Below are positions 15,955 through 25,850 of a stretch of 64,000 nucleotides of DNA, piece after piece. The notes beneath the pieces were generated by a model. That model saw only the letters and a list, made by a program, of their open reading frames with translations. It searched no databases and had not been told where the DNA came from. A program made the position numbers and the translations under genes. Position 1 is the first letter of the stretch. Every line of letters begins with the position of its first letter. The stretch comes from Halalkalibacter suaedae (GTDB lineage Bacteria; Bacillota; Bacilli; Bacillales; Bacillaceae_D), in contig NZ_JAGKSQ010000009.1 in NCBI RefSeq assembly GCF_017939705.1, forward strand, positions 1 through 64,000. Direction: 5' to 3'.

Positions 15955-17889
15955 TTAAGCTTCCTGTAGCTGTTCCCATTCGTCCATTAATTCCTCGATC
16001 TTTTGATTCGCTTCGTCTATCTGCAATTGAAGCTGCTGTGCTTTTTCATGATCGGTGAAAATCTCTGGATCGCAGAGGGCTTGTTCGTTATCTGCTAATG
16101 TTTTCTCGAAGCCTTCAATGAGTGACTCGATTTCTTCAATTCGACGGAGACGTTGTCTTTCTAGCTTCTTCTGTTCCTTGTCTTGAACAAATGATTGTTT
16201 GTCATTTTGATTGCTAGAAGGAGCCTGGGTCGCTTTATTTTCCTCTTGTTGTTTTAGTAAAGCTCTCTGTTTTGTTTCTTCCTTTTTTTCAACGTAATAA
16301 TCGTAGTCGCCGAGATAATTGGTAATCTGTCCGTCGACCAATTCGGCCATTCTAGTTGCGAGACGATTTAAGAAATAGCGATCATGCGACACGAAAAGCA
16401 ATGTTCCAGGATAATCAATTAATGCATTCTCTAGTATTTCTTTCGCATCTAAATCAAGATGGTTTGTTGGTTCATCGAGGATGAGCAAATTAGCCTTTTG
16501 CATCATCAGCTTAGCGAGAGCGAGACGTGCCTTTTCGCCACCACTAAGGGCAGAAACAGGCTTCAATACATCATCACCACTGAATAAGAAATTACCTAAA
16601 ATCGTTCGGATTTCTTTTTCTGGCAGCAGGTGATGTTCATCCCATAGCTCATCCAACACCAATTTATTGGACTTTAAGTTAGCTTGTTCTTGGTCATAGT
16701 AACCGATTGTGACATTACTACCAAGTCGAATGAGGCCATTTTCCTTTGGCAATTTATTAATAATAGCTTTCAGTAGAGTCGATTTTCCAGCACCGTTTGG
16801 ACCGATCAAAGCAACACTCTCGCCGCGATCAATAGCTAGATTAAGATCCTTGAAAATTGTACTCTCGCCATAGGCGACATGTAAGTTTTCAATACGAAGC
16901 ACTTCATTCCCGCTTTGGCGTGAGATATCAAAGGAGAAGGAGGCTGACTTTTCCGATCCTGCAGGTCGATCAAGCTTTGTCATACGGTCTAATTGCTTCC
17001 GCCGGCTCTGGGCCCGCTTAGTCGTCGAGGCACGGGCAATGTTTTTCTGAATGAAGTCCTCTAGCTTCGCGACTTCATCCTGCTGTTTCTCGAATTGCTT
17101 CAACTCTATTTCGTAGCGTTTGGCTTTTTCCTCTAAATAAGCACTGTAGTTACCTGTGAACTTAGTTGATTTCGTGCGTGAGATCTCTACAACCTCAGTG
17201 ACGATCCGGTCGAGGAAGTAGCGGTCATGCGAGACAATGAGGATGGCCCCTTTGTAGGCTGATAGATATTGCTCAAGCCATGTTAGAGTGTCAATATCAA
17301 GATGGTTTGTTGGTTCATCCAAAATAAGCAAATCTGGTTTGGTTAATAATAGCTTAGCAAGAGCTAATCTTGTCTTCTGACCACCAGACAATGTGCTGAT
17401 TTTAGTAGAATAATCAAAGTCTGCAAAATTCATTCCAGCTAACACGCCACGGATGTCCGCTTCATATTGAAATCCGCCTAGATCTTTAAACGATAATTGC
17501 TTTTCATCATATTCCTTTAATAGTTTCTCGTAACGGGTAGCATTCGCTAATAGGTCTGGATCTGACATTTGTTGCTCCATATGGCGAATATGCTTTTCCA
17601 TTTTTCTTAATGGTTCAAAGACGGTTAACATTTCGTCCCAAATGGATAGACTAGATTCTAGACCAGTATCCTGAGCAAGATAACCAATCTCAACCCCTTT
17701 GGGCTTCATGACTTCGCCGCTGTCAAAAGAAATTTGTCCTGCAATGATTTTAAGAAGAGTTGACTTTCCAGCTCCGTTTCGACCGACAAGAGCCATACGT
17801 TCACCTGTTTGAATATCTAGCTTAATATTTGATAATATCGGCTCAACACCGAATGATTTAGTTATATTGATACATTGTAAAACGATCAT
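15955..17889 (-). CDS. ydiF: ABC-F family ATPase (YdiF-like)
   Basis: A soluble protein with two ABC ATPase domains and no membrane segments, the ABC-F type that acts on ribosomes rather than in transport. Both Walker A motifs (GRNGAGKST and GPNGAGKST), both signature motifs (LSGGQKTRLALAKLL and LSGGEKARLALAKLM) and both Walker B motifs (LLILDEPTNHLD) are intact. A charged linker joins the domains, and a C-terminal coiled coil (about residues 560-644) ends the protein. I place the start at ATG 17889 (AGGAAG upstream, MIVLQC N-terminus; 644 aa) instead of GTG 17904. Resistance-type ABC-F proteins look similar, but the syntenic position argues for the housekeeping YdiF group. Confidence 0.92.
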   Translation of the reverse strand: MIVLQCINITKSFGVEPILSNIKLDIQTGERMALVGRNGAGKSTLLKIIAGQISFDSGEVMKPKGVEIGYLAQDTGLESSLSIWDEMLTVFEPLRKMEKHIRHMEQQMSDPDLLANATRYEKLLKEYDEKQLSFKDLGGFQYEADIRGVLAGMNFADFDYSTKISTLSGGQKTRLALAKLLLTKPDLLILDEPTNHLDIDTLTWLEQYLSAYKGAILIVSHDRYFLDRIVTEVVEISRTKSTKFTGNYSAYLEEKAKRYEIELKQFEKQQDEVAKLEDFIQKNIARASTTKRAQSRRKQLDRMTKLDRPAGSEKSASFSFDISRQSGNEVLRIENLHVAYGESTIFKDLNLAIDRGESVALIGPNGAGKSTLLKAIINKLPKENGLIRLGSNVTIGYYDQEQANLKSNKLVLDELWDEHHLLPEKEIRTILGNFLFSGDDVLKPVSALSGGEKARLALAKLMMQKANLLILDEPTNHLDLDAKEILENALIDYPGTLLFVSHDRYFLNRLATRMAELVDGQITNYLGDYDYYVEKKEETKQRALLKQQEENKATQAPSSNQNDKQSFVQDKEQKKLERQRLRRIEEIESLIEGFEKTLADNEQALCDPEIFTDHEKAQQLQLQIDEANQKIEELMDEWEQLQEA

Positions 17890-18010
17890 GGGAATCTTCC
17901 TCACTCATCCTAGTATGAATCCTCTAAGTACTATATGTTAGTTGATTTTCTCTATTTAGTTTATCGTACATTTAATCTTTCAACAACTTATTGAACAACG
18001 AGAGAAAACG

Positions 18011-18040
18011 ATGACATTTTTTTGTGAAATAGTGTACAAT
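18011..18040 (+). promoter_or_regulatory. rex promoter with overlapping Rex operator
   Basis: A -35 ATGACA (18011-18016) and a -10 TACAAT (18035-18040) are spaced by 18 bp. Overlapping the -10 is an 18-bp site TTGTGAAATAGTGTACAA (18022-18039), which matches the Rex consensus TTGTGAA-N4-TTCACAA at all but two positions. Rex probably represses its own operon when NADH is low. Confidence 0.72.
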
Positions 18041-18095
18041 AGCGATACAGTAAAATGTGTTTAGGTTACTTACTTCGATGGAAGGGAGGCATCCT

Positions 18096-18734
18096 ATGAA
18101 AATGGAACAAACGAAAATTCCTCAGGCAACAGCAAAGCGTCTCCCGCTGTATTATCGATTTCTGGAGAACCTTCAAGCCTCAGGGAAACAACGTGTATCA
18201 TCGACAGAATTGAGTGAGGCTGTTAAAGTAGATTCAGCAACGATTCGTCGTGATTTTTCATATTTTGGAGCATTAGGGAAAAAGGGATACGGTTACAATG
18301 TGAACTATCTTCTTTCTTTTTTTCGTAAGACGCTTGATCAAGATGAGTTAACAAAAGTAATGTTAGTCGGTGTCGGTAATTTAGGGACAGCCTTACTTCA
18401 TTATAATTTTTCGAAAAATAATAATACAAGAATTGTTATGGCCTTTGACGTCGATGAGAATAAAGTCGGTGCTGAGGTTGGCGGGGTCAAAATCCATCAC
18501 CTTAAGGATTTAACAAAGGTGACCGATCTTAGTGAAGTATCTGTTGCTATTTTGACTGTGCCAGCCGTAGCTGCTCAAAAGATTGCTGATCAACTCGTTG
18601 AAGCGGGAATTGAGGGAATCTTAAATTTTACTCCTGCAAGACTTGATGTACCTGATTCAGTTAGAGTTCATCATATCGATCTTTCGGTAGAGTTACAGGC
18701 TTTAGTTTATTTTTTAAAACATTATCCAGTATAA
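18096..18734 (+). CDS. rex: Redox-sensing transcriptional repressor Rex
   Basis: Rex senses the NADH/NAD+ ratio and represses fermentation and respiration genes. The 212-aa protein has an N-terminal winged helix ([17 protein letters not shown], then [14 protein letters not shown]) and a C-terminal Rossmann domain with [10 protein letters not shown] (about residues 90-99). It is near-identical in outline to B. subtilis Rex (YdiH). ATG 18096 has GGGAGG at good spacing, so the longer frame from 18057 is not used. It is followed 24 bp later by tatA, giving the B. subtilis order rex-tatAY-tatCY. A Rex-like operator overlaps its promoter. Confidence 0.96.
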   Translation: MKMEQTKIPQATAKRLPLYYRFLENLQASGKQRVSSTELSEAVKVDSATIRRDFSYFGALGKKGYGYNVNYLLSFFRKTLDQDELTKVMLVGVGNLGTALLHYNFSKNNNTRIVMAFDVDENKVGAEVGGVKIHHLKDLTKVTDLSEVSVAILTVPAVAAQKIADQLVEAGIEGILNFTPARLDVPDSVRVHHIDLSVELQALVYFLKHYPV

Positions 18735-18758
18735 TACTAGGACAAGGAGGTGCGACCC

Positions 18759-18935
18759 ATGGGACTTGGTGGAGGAAGCATCGCAATTATTGCATTAGTT
18801 GCATTATTAATTTTTGGTCCAAAGAAGCTGCCAGAGCTTGGTAAGGCTGCGGGAAATACATTACGTGAATTCAAAAACGCAACAAAAGGCTTAGCAGATG
18901 ATGATGATAAGAAAAAAGACAATGACAAAGCCTAA
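18759..18935 (+). CDS. tatA: Twin-arginine translocase subunit TatA
   Basis: A 58-aa TatA/TatE-type subunit that forms the size-variable pore for folded proteins. It has one N-terminal membrane helix (about residues 5-18), the hinge FGPKKLPELGKA, an amphipathic helix (AGNTLREFKNATKGL) and a charged tail with four consecutive Asp residues. The start is ATG 18759 with AAGGAGG upstream. It precedes tatC by 17 bp; Firmicutes commonly use such two-component TatAC systems without TatB. Confidence 0.95.
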   Translation: MGLGGGSIAIIALVALLIFGPKKLPELGKAAGNTLREFKNATKGLADDDDKKKDNDKA

Positions 18936-18952
18936 GTAGGAAGGGTTTATAT

Positions 18953-19711
18953 ATGGAACCAAGAGACATGTCGGTAATGGACCATATTGTGGAGTTAAGA
19001 CGAAGAATTGTCATTACACTCGTTTTTTTCACAGTTGCCCTCATTGCCGGCTTCTTTTTTGCCACACCAGTTATTACGTATTTGCAAAGCACACCGACCG
19101 CTCAGGATTTACCGATGAACGCTTTTAAAATGACGGACCCGATCCGGATTTTTATGACGTTTGCATTTGCTAGTGCATTAATCTTAACATTCCCAGTGAT
19201 TTTGTATCAGTTATGGGCATTCGTAAAGCCAGGTCTACATGAAATTGAGCAAAAGGCAACGCTTGCTTATATTCCTTTTGCCTTTATCCTATTTTTAACA
19301 GGGATTGCATTTTCATACTTTGTCCTGTTTCCCTTTATTGTTCAATTTATGAGCAATCTATCGGAAAAGCTTGGAATCACAGAACAATATGGAGTTAATG
19401 AATATTTTGCATTCTTGTTTCAGATTACATTACCATTTGGTGCACTATTCCAATTACCAGTTGTCATCATGTTCTTTACGAGACTTGGATTAATTACACC
19501 AATGTTCTTGAATCAGGTCCGTAAATTTGCGTATTTTATACTGCTGGTCGTCGCGGGATTTATTACCCCACCAGAACTGTTATCGCATTTAATGGTAACT
19601 GTCCCACTGTTACTTTTATATGAGTTTAGTATTTGGGTGTCACATTTAACCTACCGAAAAGTACTAAAGGCTGAAAAGCTACGAGAAGAAGAAAGTAAAA
19701 AGGAAGCGTAA
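18953..19711 (+). CDS. tatC: Twin-arginine translocase subunit TatC
   Basis: TatC binds the twin-arginine signal peptide. The 252-aa protein has six membrane segments. The N-terminal MDHIVELRRRI is the typical TatC start, and FxKPGLHEIEQKAT (about residues 88-100) and the conserved FGALFQLPVV and TPPELLSHLMVTVPLLLLYE segments are present. It ends the rex-tatA-tatC operon, with a terminator 5 bp downstream. The likely cargo cannot be told from this window; Moco enzymes are common Tat substrates, and Moco genes lie upstream. Confidence 0.96.
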   Translation: MEPRDMSVMDHIVELRRRIVITLVFFTVALIAGFFFATPVITYLQSTPTAQDLPMNAFKMTDPIRIFMTFAFASALILTFPVILYQLWAFVKPGLHEIEQKATLAYIPFAFILFLTGIAFSYFVLFPFIVQFMSNLSEKLGITEQYGVNEYFAFLFQITLPFGALFQLPVVIMFFTRLGLITPMFLNQVRKFAYFILLVVAGFITPPELLSHLMVTVPLLLLYEFSIWVSHLTYRKVLKAEKLREEESKKEA

Positions 19712-19715
19712 AAAA

Positions 19716-19747
19716 GGCACAAATCCATAAAAGGATTTGTGCCTTTT
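19716..19747 (+). terminator. Rho-independent terminator after tatC
   Basis: An 11-bp perfect stem (GGCACAAATCC / GGATTTGTGCC) with a 6-nt loop is followed by TTTT. Confidence 0.9.
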
Positions 19748-19758
19748 CCGATTATTTC

Positions 19759-19774
19759 TGTGAGAAAAATCACA
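19759..19774. promoter_or_regulatory. Fnr/Crp-type operator upstream of doxX
   Basis: TGTGAGAAAAATCACA is an exact match to the palindrome TGTGA-N6-TCACA, the consensus known for B. subtilis Fnr. Its centre is about 97 bp before the likely start of the doxX transcript. Confidence 0.6.
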
Positions 19775-19787
19775 CTTCAGCAAAAGA

Positions 19788-19805
19788 TTGTGAAAGGTTG
19801 AACAA
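19788..19805. promoter_or_regulatory. Possible second Rex operator upstream of doxX
   Basis: TTGTGAAAGGTTGAACAA has the 18-bp Rex layout TTGTGAA-N4-TTCACAA with two mismatches in the right half-site. It lies 68 bp upstream of the proposed start and pairs with the perfect site at 19873. Confidence 0.45.
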
Positions 19806-19851
19806 ATGGTGAAACCTCCTTTAAAAGGCTAGCTAAAGCACTAAAAGGTGC

Positions 19852-19890
19852 TATACTAAGAGTGTAGAAAGATTGTGAAACAATTCACAA
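19852..19890 (+). promoter_or_regulatory. doxX promoter region with perfect Rex operator
   Basis: A -10 TATACT at 19852-19857 has no good -35, which suits activator-dependent transcription. Just downstream, 19873-19890 reads TTGTGAAACAATTCACAA, a perfect Rex operator palindrome. Bound there, Rex would block initiation or early elongation. Confidence 0.75.
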
Positions 19891-19929
19891 TAAAACAAAA
19901 AAGCACTTATACTAAAAGGAGGAATTATC

Positions 19930-20466
19930 ATGTTAGGACAATTTCTAAGACAAAATAAATTCATTGCTGGAGCGTTATTAGTGTTAAGGGTATATCTTGG
20001 TTGGTCATGGTTAACATCTGGTTGGGGCAAAGTAACTGGAGAATTTAATGCAGGAGGATTCTTGCAAGGAGCTGTAGCTAACCCAGTAGTTAAAGGAGAG
20101 GATGTCGTATATCCAACATATGTTGCCTTCCTAGAAAACTTCGCTATTCCAAATGCTGATCTCTTTAGTATCCTAGTAGCATGGGGAGAAGTACTTGTTG
20201 GTCTTGGTTTGATTCTAGGGGTATTCACATCAGTAGCTGCGTTCTTCGGAGTTGTCATGAATATGTCATTTCTACTAGCTGGAACAATCTCTACGAATCC
20301 ATTGATGATTATGATTGCAATCTTCATCCTTGTGGCTGGAGCAAATGCAGGTAGATTTGGCGGAGACCGCTGGGTATTACCATACGTCAAACACTTGATT
20401 TTCAAAGACAAAGGAAATGCAGGCAATGATATTGAAAAGAATCAAAAGCTTAAAGAAGCATTTTAA
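19930..20466 (+). CDS. DoxX family membrane protein
   Basis: A 178-aa protein with four hydrophobic segments and the DoxX-family layout: RVYLGWSWLTSGWGKV near residues 23-38, AWGEVLVGLGLILG, then a region ending GANAGRFGGDRWVLPY. DoxX/DoxD proteins are linked to quinone-dependent thiosulfate oxidation or oxidative-stress complexes; the exact role of Bacillus members is unknown. It has a strong AAAGGAGG RBS. It stands alone between two terminators. The presence of a perfect Rex operator and an exact Fnr-type site implies redox or oxygen control. This gene is not part of the B. subtilis version of this locus as I recall it. Confidence 0.88.
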   Translation: MLGQFLRQNKFIAGALLVLRVYLGWSWLTSGWGKVTGEFNAGGFLQGAVANPVVKGEDVVYPTYVAFLENFAIPNADLFSILVAWGEVLVGLGLILGVFTSVAAFFGVVMNMSFLLAGTISTNPLMIMIAIFILVAGANAGRFGGDRWVLPYVKHLIFKDKGNAGNDIEKNQKLKEAF

Positions 20467-20478
20467 TAGAGAGGGTAG

Positions 20479-20513
20479 ACTCCAAGGGATAATGATTCCT
20501 TGGAGTTTTTTTA
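20479..20513 (+). terminator. Rho-independent terminator after doxX
   Basis: ACTCCAAGG pairs with CCTTGGAGT across about 10 nt and is followed by a T7 run. Confidence 0.92.
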
Positions 20514-20580
20514 TGTTATCTTTTTTAGATCATGGTAAGATAAAAGTAAATACTTCGTAATGCGAAATGGTGTGAGAGAG

Positions 20581-21999
20581 ATGAACGGATCAAAAAAGTG
20601 GATGGTTGTTGTAGCTGTACTATTAGGATCATTCACGATGATATTAAACAACAGTATGCTTAATCCTGCTGTGCCGCAGCTAATGACAGTTTTTAATTCA
20701 GATGCGGTAACGACGGGCTGGGTTATTACTATTTTCATGGTCACAACGGGGATGACGGTTCCAGTAACAGGTTATTTAGGTGACCGGTTTGGGAAGAAGA
20801 AATTATACTTACTTGGTTTGGTTATTTTTATCGCGGGCTCTTTGCTTGGTTCCTTATCCTGGAACATGTCTTCATTAATCATGTTTAGAGGCTTGCAAGG
20901 GATTGGTGGCGGGATTATGATGCCACTGTCGATGGCACTTATTTTTGAGGCGTTTCCGAAAAAGGAACGCGGATTAGCAACAGGGGTTTGGGGAATATCT
21001 GCGATGATGGCACCAACAGTTGGGCCTACATTTGGTGGCGTAATTCTTGAAACATTAAGCTGGCATTACCTCTTCCTCTGCAATGTGCCAATTGGCTTGC
21101 TAGGATTGTGGTTTGCTTATCGTTATTTGCCAACGACAAGTCCAAATAAGAAAGTGACCTTTGACCTTTACGGATTTCTTACGATTACATTTGGGGTTGG
21201 AATGATTTTGTACGCTCTAGGAAGAATGTCAGAATTAAGCCATTTGATAGAGCCGATTAATTTGATTCTTGTAGCCTTAGGGATCATTCTTTTATATGTA
21301 TTTGTTGAAATTGAGTATAGGGTGGATCAACCACTATTAGATTTAGCTCTTTTTAAAGTCCCAGCCTACACGTATAGTACGGTGATTGCGGCGATTTCAT
21401 CAATCGGGTTATTTGGAGCGATCTTTCTCGTTCCGATGTTAATTCAACAAGTGTTTGGACTAGATGCGATTACGACTGGGCTAATCTTTCTGCCATCTGC
21501 TCTGTTAACCGGTGTGTTCATGACCATCGGTGGACGAGTGTTAGATCGTAAAGGTTCATCTGGTGTGATTAGTACAGGGTTAATTATTGTAACAATTGGG
21601 ACGTTTGCGTTAGGGTTTATTCGACTAGAAACCTCGCTAGCCTTTATCTTTATTTGGATGGCGATTCGTGGAATTGGAATGGGATTAAGTAGCATGCCCG
21701 CGACAACAACAGGGATGAATGCGATACCTAGTCACTTGGTCTCAAGAGGCTCAGCGATGAATAATGTTGTTAGACAAATGAGCTCAGCATTAGGAATTGT
21801 TTTTATTTCAATTTACTTTGAAGTAAGAAGAGGACAACTAATGGGTACACTCGGAACAATTGAGCAGGCTAGCTTGCAGGCAATAAATGAAGGATTTATT
21901 GCAATGGCTATCATTACGGCCGTAACGATTCCAGCAGGCTTTTTACTTGAGAAGCATTCAAAAAAGGAAAAGACTGATGTAAGTAAAGCTGCACAATAA
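20581..21999 (+). CDS. MFS multidrug exporter, DHA2 (EmrB/QacA) family
   Basis: A 472-aa drug:proton antiporter with about 14 membrane segments. Family signatures visible are LNNSMLNPAVPQL in helix 1 (motif D1), GYLGDRFGKKKLYLLG (motif A, about residues 63-78), FRGLQGIGGGIMMP (motif B) and GVWGISAMMAPTVGPTFGG (motif C, antiporter signature). The longest frame begins at ATG 20560; ATG 20581, preceded by GAGAGAG, gives the usual short N-terminus and is preferred. The natural substrate is unknown, and no adjacent regulator gene is present. A terminator follows. Confidence 0.9.
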   Translation: MNGSKKWMVVVAVLLGSFTMILNNSMLNPAVPQLMTVFNSDAVTTGWVITIFMVTTGMTVPVTGYLGDRFGKKKLYLLGLVIFIAGSLLGSLSWNMSSLIMFRGLQGIGGGIMMPLSMALIFEAFPKKERGLATGVWGISAMMAPTVGPTFGGVILETLSWHYLFLCNVPIGLLGLWFAYRYLPTTSPNKKVTFDLYGFLTITFGVGMILYALGRMSELSHLIEPINLILVALGIILLYVFVEIEYRVDQPLLDLALFKVPAYTYSTVIAAISSIGLFGAIFLVPMLIQQVFGLDAITTGLIFLPSALLTGVFMTIGGRVLDRKGSSGVISTGLIIVTIGTFALGFIRLETSLAFIFIWMAIRGIGMGLSSMPATTTGMNAIPSHLVSRGSAMNNVVRQMSSALGIVFISIYFEVRRGQLMGTLGTIEQASLQAINEGFIAMAIITAVTIPAGFLLEKHSKKEKTDVSKAAQ

Positions 22000-22003
22000 A
22001 AGA

Positions 22004-22046
22004 AGGCTGACTAAATTGGGTTTACCAGTTAGTCAGCCTCTTTTGT
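22004..22046. terminator. Bidirectional terminator between MFS gene and ydiK
   Basis: AGGCTGACTAA pairs with TTAGTCAGCCT across a 14-nt loop. T-rich tracts on both sides let it serve both converging genes. Confidence 0.88.
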
Positions 22047-22058
22047 TGTTAAAAAGAG

Positions 22059-22274
22059 TCATTTATCCTTTTTGTTTTGCTTTTGTATTTTTTTGATGAT
22101 TTTGCGTAGTCGGTAAAAGCGAATGGCGATCATGAAATCAACGGTAGCGAAGGCGATAATTAAATAGGACCAGAAATTCCAACCCACCGTGCTAACATTT
22201 TGGATCGCAAAAAAGACAAGCAGGGCTCCAATTCCAAAATACAGGAGCGCCATCATCATTGGTGAAGCCCTCAT
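22059..22274 (-). CDS. ydiK: Small membrane protein, YdiK-like (DUF4305)
   Basis: A 71-aa protein with two membrane helices and a Lys-rich C-terminal tail (about residues 55-71). B. subtilis YdiK has the same size and place (after the tat genes, beside ydiL, before groESL). I set the start at ATG 22274, which has GGGGG upstream and overlaps the ydiL stop as ATGA; the longer frame from 22334 would overlap ydiL heavily. Function is unknown. The coupled arrangement suggests co-expression with the ydiL protease. Confidence 0.8.
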   Translation of the reverse strand: MRASPMMMALLYFGIGALLVFFAIQNVSTVGWNFWSYLIIAFATVDFMIAIRFYRLRKIIKKIQKQNKKDK

Positions 22275-22996
22275 AATAATCCCCCAATAATCAGTGATGT
22301 TTGTTGTTGAATCTCTTCTAATTGCTCTAACCATTCTGCGATTCGATCAGCAAATATGACTTGAACAAGTGAAACGAATAGATTGATCGATACGTGAGCA
22401 ATAATAGGAACGATAATTCGTTTCGTTCTTACATATAGATAGGCAAATGCAAAGCCCATAGCTGTGTAAATGAGTAAATGGGTGAAATCCATATGAACTG
22501 CAGCAAAGATCAATGAACTTAAGATACCCGCAATCCAAAAGTTAAAACGTTTGTACAAGGACCCGAATATGACTAAGCGGAAAACAATTTCCTCAAGGAT
22601 TGGCCCAATAATGGAAACAACAATCAAGAAGGCAGGAAAGGCTTTGGCATATTCGACGATCTGTGCGGTGTTCTCAGATCCAGGCTCTATTCCAAAGACA
22701 TACATTTCAATTAATGCTGCAGCGTATTGTGCTGCAAAAACCATGAAAACCCCTATTATGATCCAACGAAAGGCCTCACCTCTTGAGGAGCGGTCTCTGA
22801 CTAAATGCCTCTCATTCATATCCTTTCTTAATAGAAGTAAAATAACCAATAAGCCAAGTGTAAAGCTGATAATACTCCACATTCCTAATATTTGGTCGGT
22901 ATCGACTCCTAACCAATGGAGAAGGAATTGTCCAGGTATGATCGAAAGTTGTGCTAATACATATGTAATTAAAATCCACCAATATCGTTTATTCAA
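22271..22996 (-). CDS. ydiL: CPBP family intramembrane metalloprotease (YdiL-like)
   Basis: A 241-aa polytopic protein of the CAAX protease/bacteriocin-processing (Abi) family. The metalloprotease motifs are present: EEIVFRLVIFG (EExxxR, about residues 141-151), a histidine in AAVHMDFTHLL, and HVSINLF near residue 210. About seven or eight hydrophobic segments flank them. The start appears to be TTG 22996, with AGGAG about 9 nt upstream. It forms a leftward two-gene unit with ydiK. Substrates of the Bacillus YdiL group are not known to me. Confidence 0.9.
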   Translation of the reverse strand: MNKRYWWILITYVLAQLSIIPGQFLLHWLGVDTDQILGMWSIISFTLGLLVILLLLRKDMNERHLVRDRSSRGEAFRWIIIGVFMVFAAQYAAALIEMYVFGIEPGSENTAQIVEYAKAFPAFLIVVSIIGPILEEIVFRLVIFGSLYKRFNFWIAGILSSLIFAAVHMDFTHLLIYTAMGFAFAYLYVRTKRIIVPIIAHVSINLFVSLVQVIFADRIAEWLEQLEEIQQQTSLIIGGLL

Positions 22997-23356
22997 TGTG
23001 CTTGTCTCCTTCTTTGAAAAAAATTCCCATAACCTCTATTGCTCTAAAGATATCCTCTTTCCATTTTAGCATAGGTTTCTTTGAAGATTAAAAAGGAAGT
23101 CTTGAATAAATAGCGAATCATTTAGTAATGTGAATAAATTGGTTCGAACTGGATATCCTATAAAAGGTTTGGGTGATGATTAGTTGTCTATTTAGCGTAT
23201 ACGAATCCCTTTGTAAACATTCGTACTTTCTTTTGACAAATCACCTTAATGAAAGCTCGAATACAATTAGAATTATGAACAACAAGCAAAAAAAACAATG
23301 AATTTGACGAAAATTTCTTTTGCAAATGACTTGCAAATTTAAATCGATATGATTAA

Positions 23357-23396
23357 TATAATAATTGTGTTAGCACTCGGAAGGAACGAGTGCTAA
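23357..23396 (+). promoter_or_regulatory. groESL promoter with CIRCE (HrcA) operator
   Basis: The inverted repeat TTAGCACTC-N9-GAGTGCTAA at 23370-23396 is a perfect CIRCE element, the HrcA binding site. A -10 TATAAT lies at 23357-23362 just upstream. The -35 is unclear: TTGCAA at 23331 would be 20 bp away. HrcA would repress groESL until heat shock. The hrcA gene is not in the window. Confidence 0.95.
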
Positions 23397-23435
23397 TAAA
23401 TAAAATAGTTCATATCTTGAAGGAGGGTGTTTTCC

Positions 23436-23720
23436 TTGTTAAAACCATTAGGTGATCGTATTGTAATTGAATTAATTGAATCTGAGGAAAAAACGGCAAG
23501 CGGGATTGTACTACCTGATTCTGCGAAGGAAAAGCCTCAAGAAGGAAAAGTAATTGCTGTCGGTACTGGTCGTGTTACAGACAACGGCGAGCGCGTAGCA
23601 CTTGAAGTGAGTGAGGGAGATTCAGTTATTTATTCTAAGTACTCTGGTACTGAAGTGAAGTACGATGGTAAGGAATATTTAATTTTACGTGAGAGCGATG
23701 TTCTTGCGATTATCGGCTAA
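23436..23720 (+). CDS. groES: Co-chaperonin GroES
   Basis: GroES caps the GroEL folding chamber. The 94-aa protein begins [13 protein letters not shown], has the mobile-loop region [17 protein letters not shown] (about residues 15-31) and ends [10 protein letters not shown]. The longest frame starts at GTG 23427, inside the RBS; TTG 23436 with AAGGAGG 9 nt upstream gives exactly the length and N-terminus of B. subtilis GroES, so it is the start used here. It is controlled by the CIRCE element 40 bp upstream and followed by groEL. Confidence 0.97.
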   Translation: MLKPLGDRIVIELIESEEKTASGIVLPDSAKEKPQEGKVIAVGTGRVTDNGERVALEVSEGDSVIYSKYSGTEVKYDGKEYLILRESDVLAIIG

Positions 23721-23753
23721 AACCCAAACGAGATTTTACATATAAAAAACCTA

Positions 23754-25395
<1,642 letters not shown>

Positions 25396-25472
25396 TCTGC
25401 CCCTTGAACCCTTGGTATATAAGGGTCCTATATTGACTTGCTAACAAAATGCTAACATAATATTAAAATTTG

Positions 25473-25515
25473 AGACTTCTCATTAGTTCTTTTAACTTAT
25501 GAGAAGTCTTTTTCT
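25473..25515 (+). terminator. Rho-independent terminator after groEL
   Basis: The 11-bp stem AGACTTCTCAT / ATGAGAAGTCT has a loop of about 15 nt and ends in TTTTT. The next 220 bp up to the PhoP boxes show nothing recognisable. Confidence 0.9.
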
Positions 25516-25737
25516 TGTGCTTAATAACAAGAAACAAAATTTATAACATTTCATCAAATTACATCAATGATGCCAAAAGAGTTATTAGATAACGTAGGAA
25601 AAAACAATATTAGTTTCAACTTCTCGTTTGCCCTCGGTTTAAATTATCCGGTTTTCCAAATAGTTGTGTTCTGTTATAACCTCGATAACATATTGAAATC
25701 AAAAATTTTGCTAATTTTCGTTATAAGCCCCTTTCCT

Positions 25738-25787
25738 TTTACATAAAATTTACCAAATTTCAACAGTGTTCCTACATTTATTTTACA
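25738..25787 (+). promoter_or_regulatory. PhoP-box array upstream of the acid phosphatase
   Basis: Five hexamers resembling TT(A/C/T)ACA occur at exact 11-bp steps: TTTACA (25738), TTTACC (25749), TCAACA (25760), CCTACA (25771) and TTTACA (25782). Direct repeats of this kind at 11-bp spacing are the known binding pattern of phosphorylated PhoP in Bacillus. The downstream gene is a secreted phosphatase, so Pho control fits. A -10 could be TACCCT at 25792; this is uncertain. Confidence 0.75.
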
Positions 25788-25850
25788 AACGTACCCTAAA
25801 GTGGGACTTGTAGGTTGAAAATATATAATAGAAAAGGAGAAATGAAAAGT

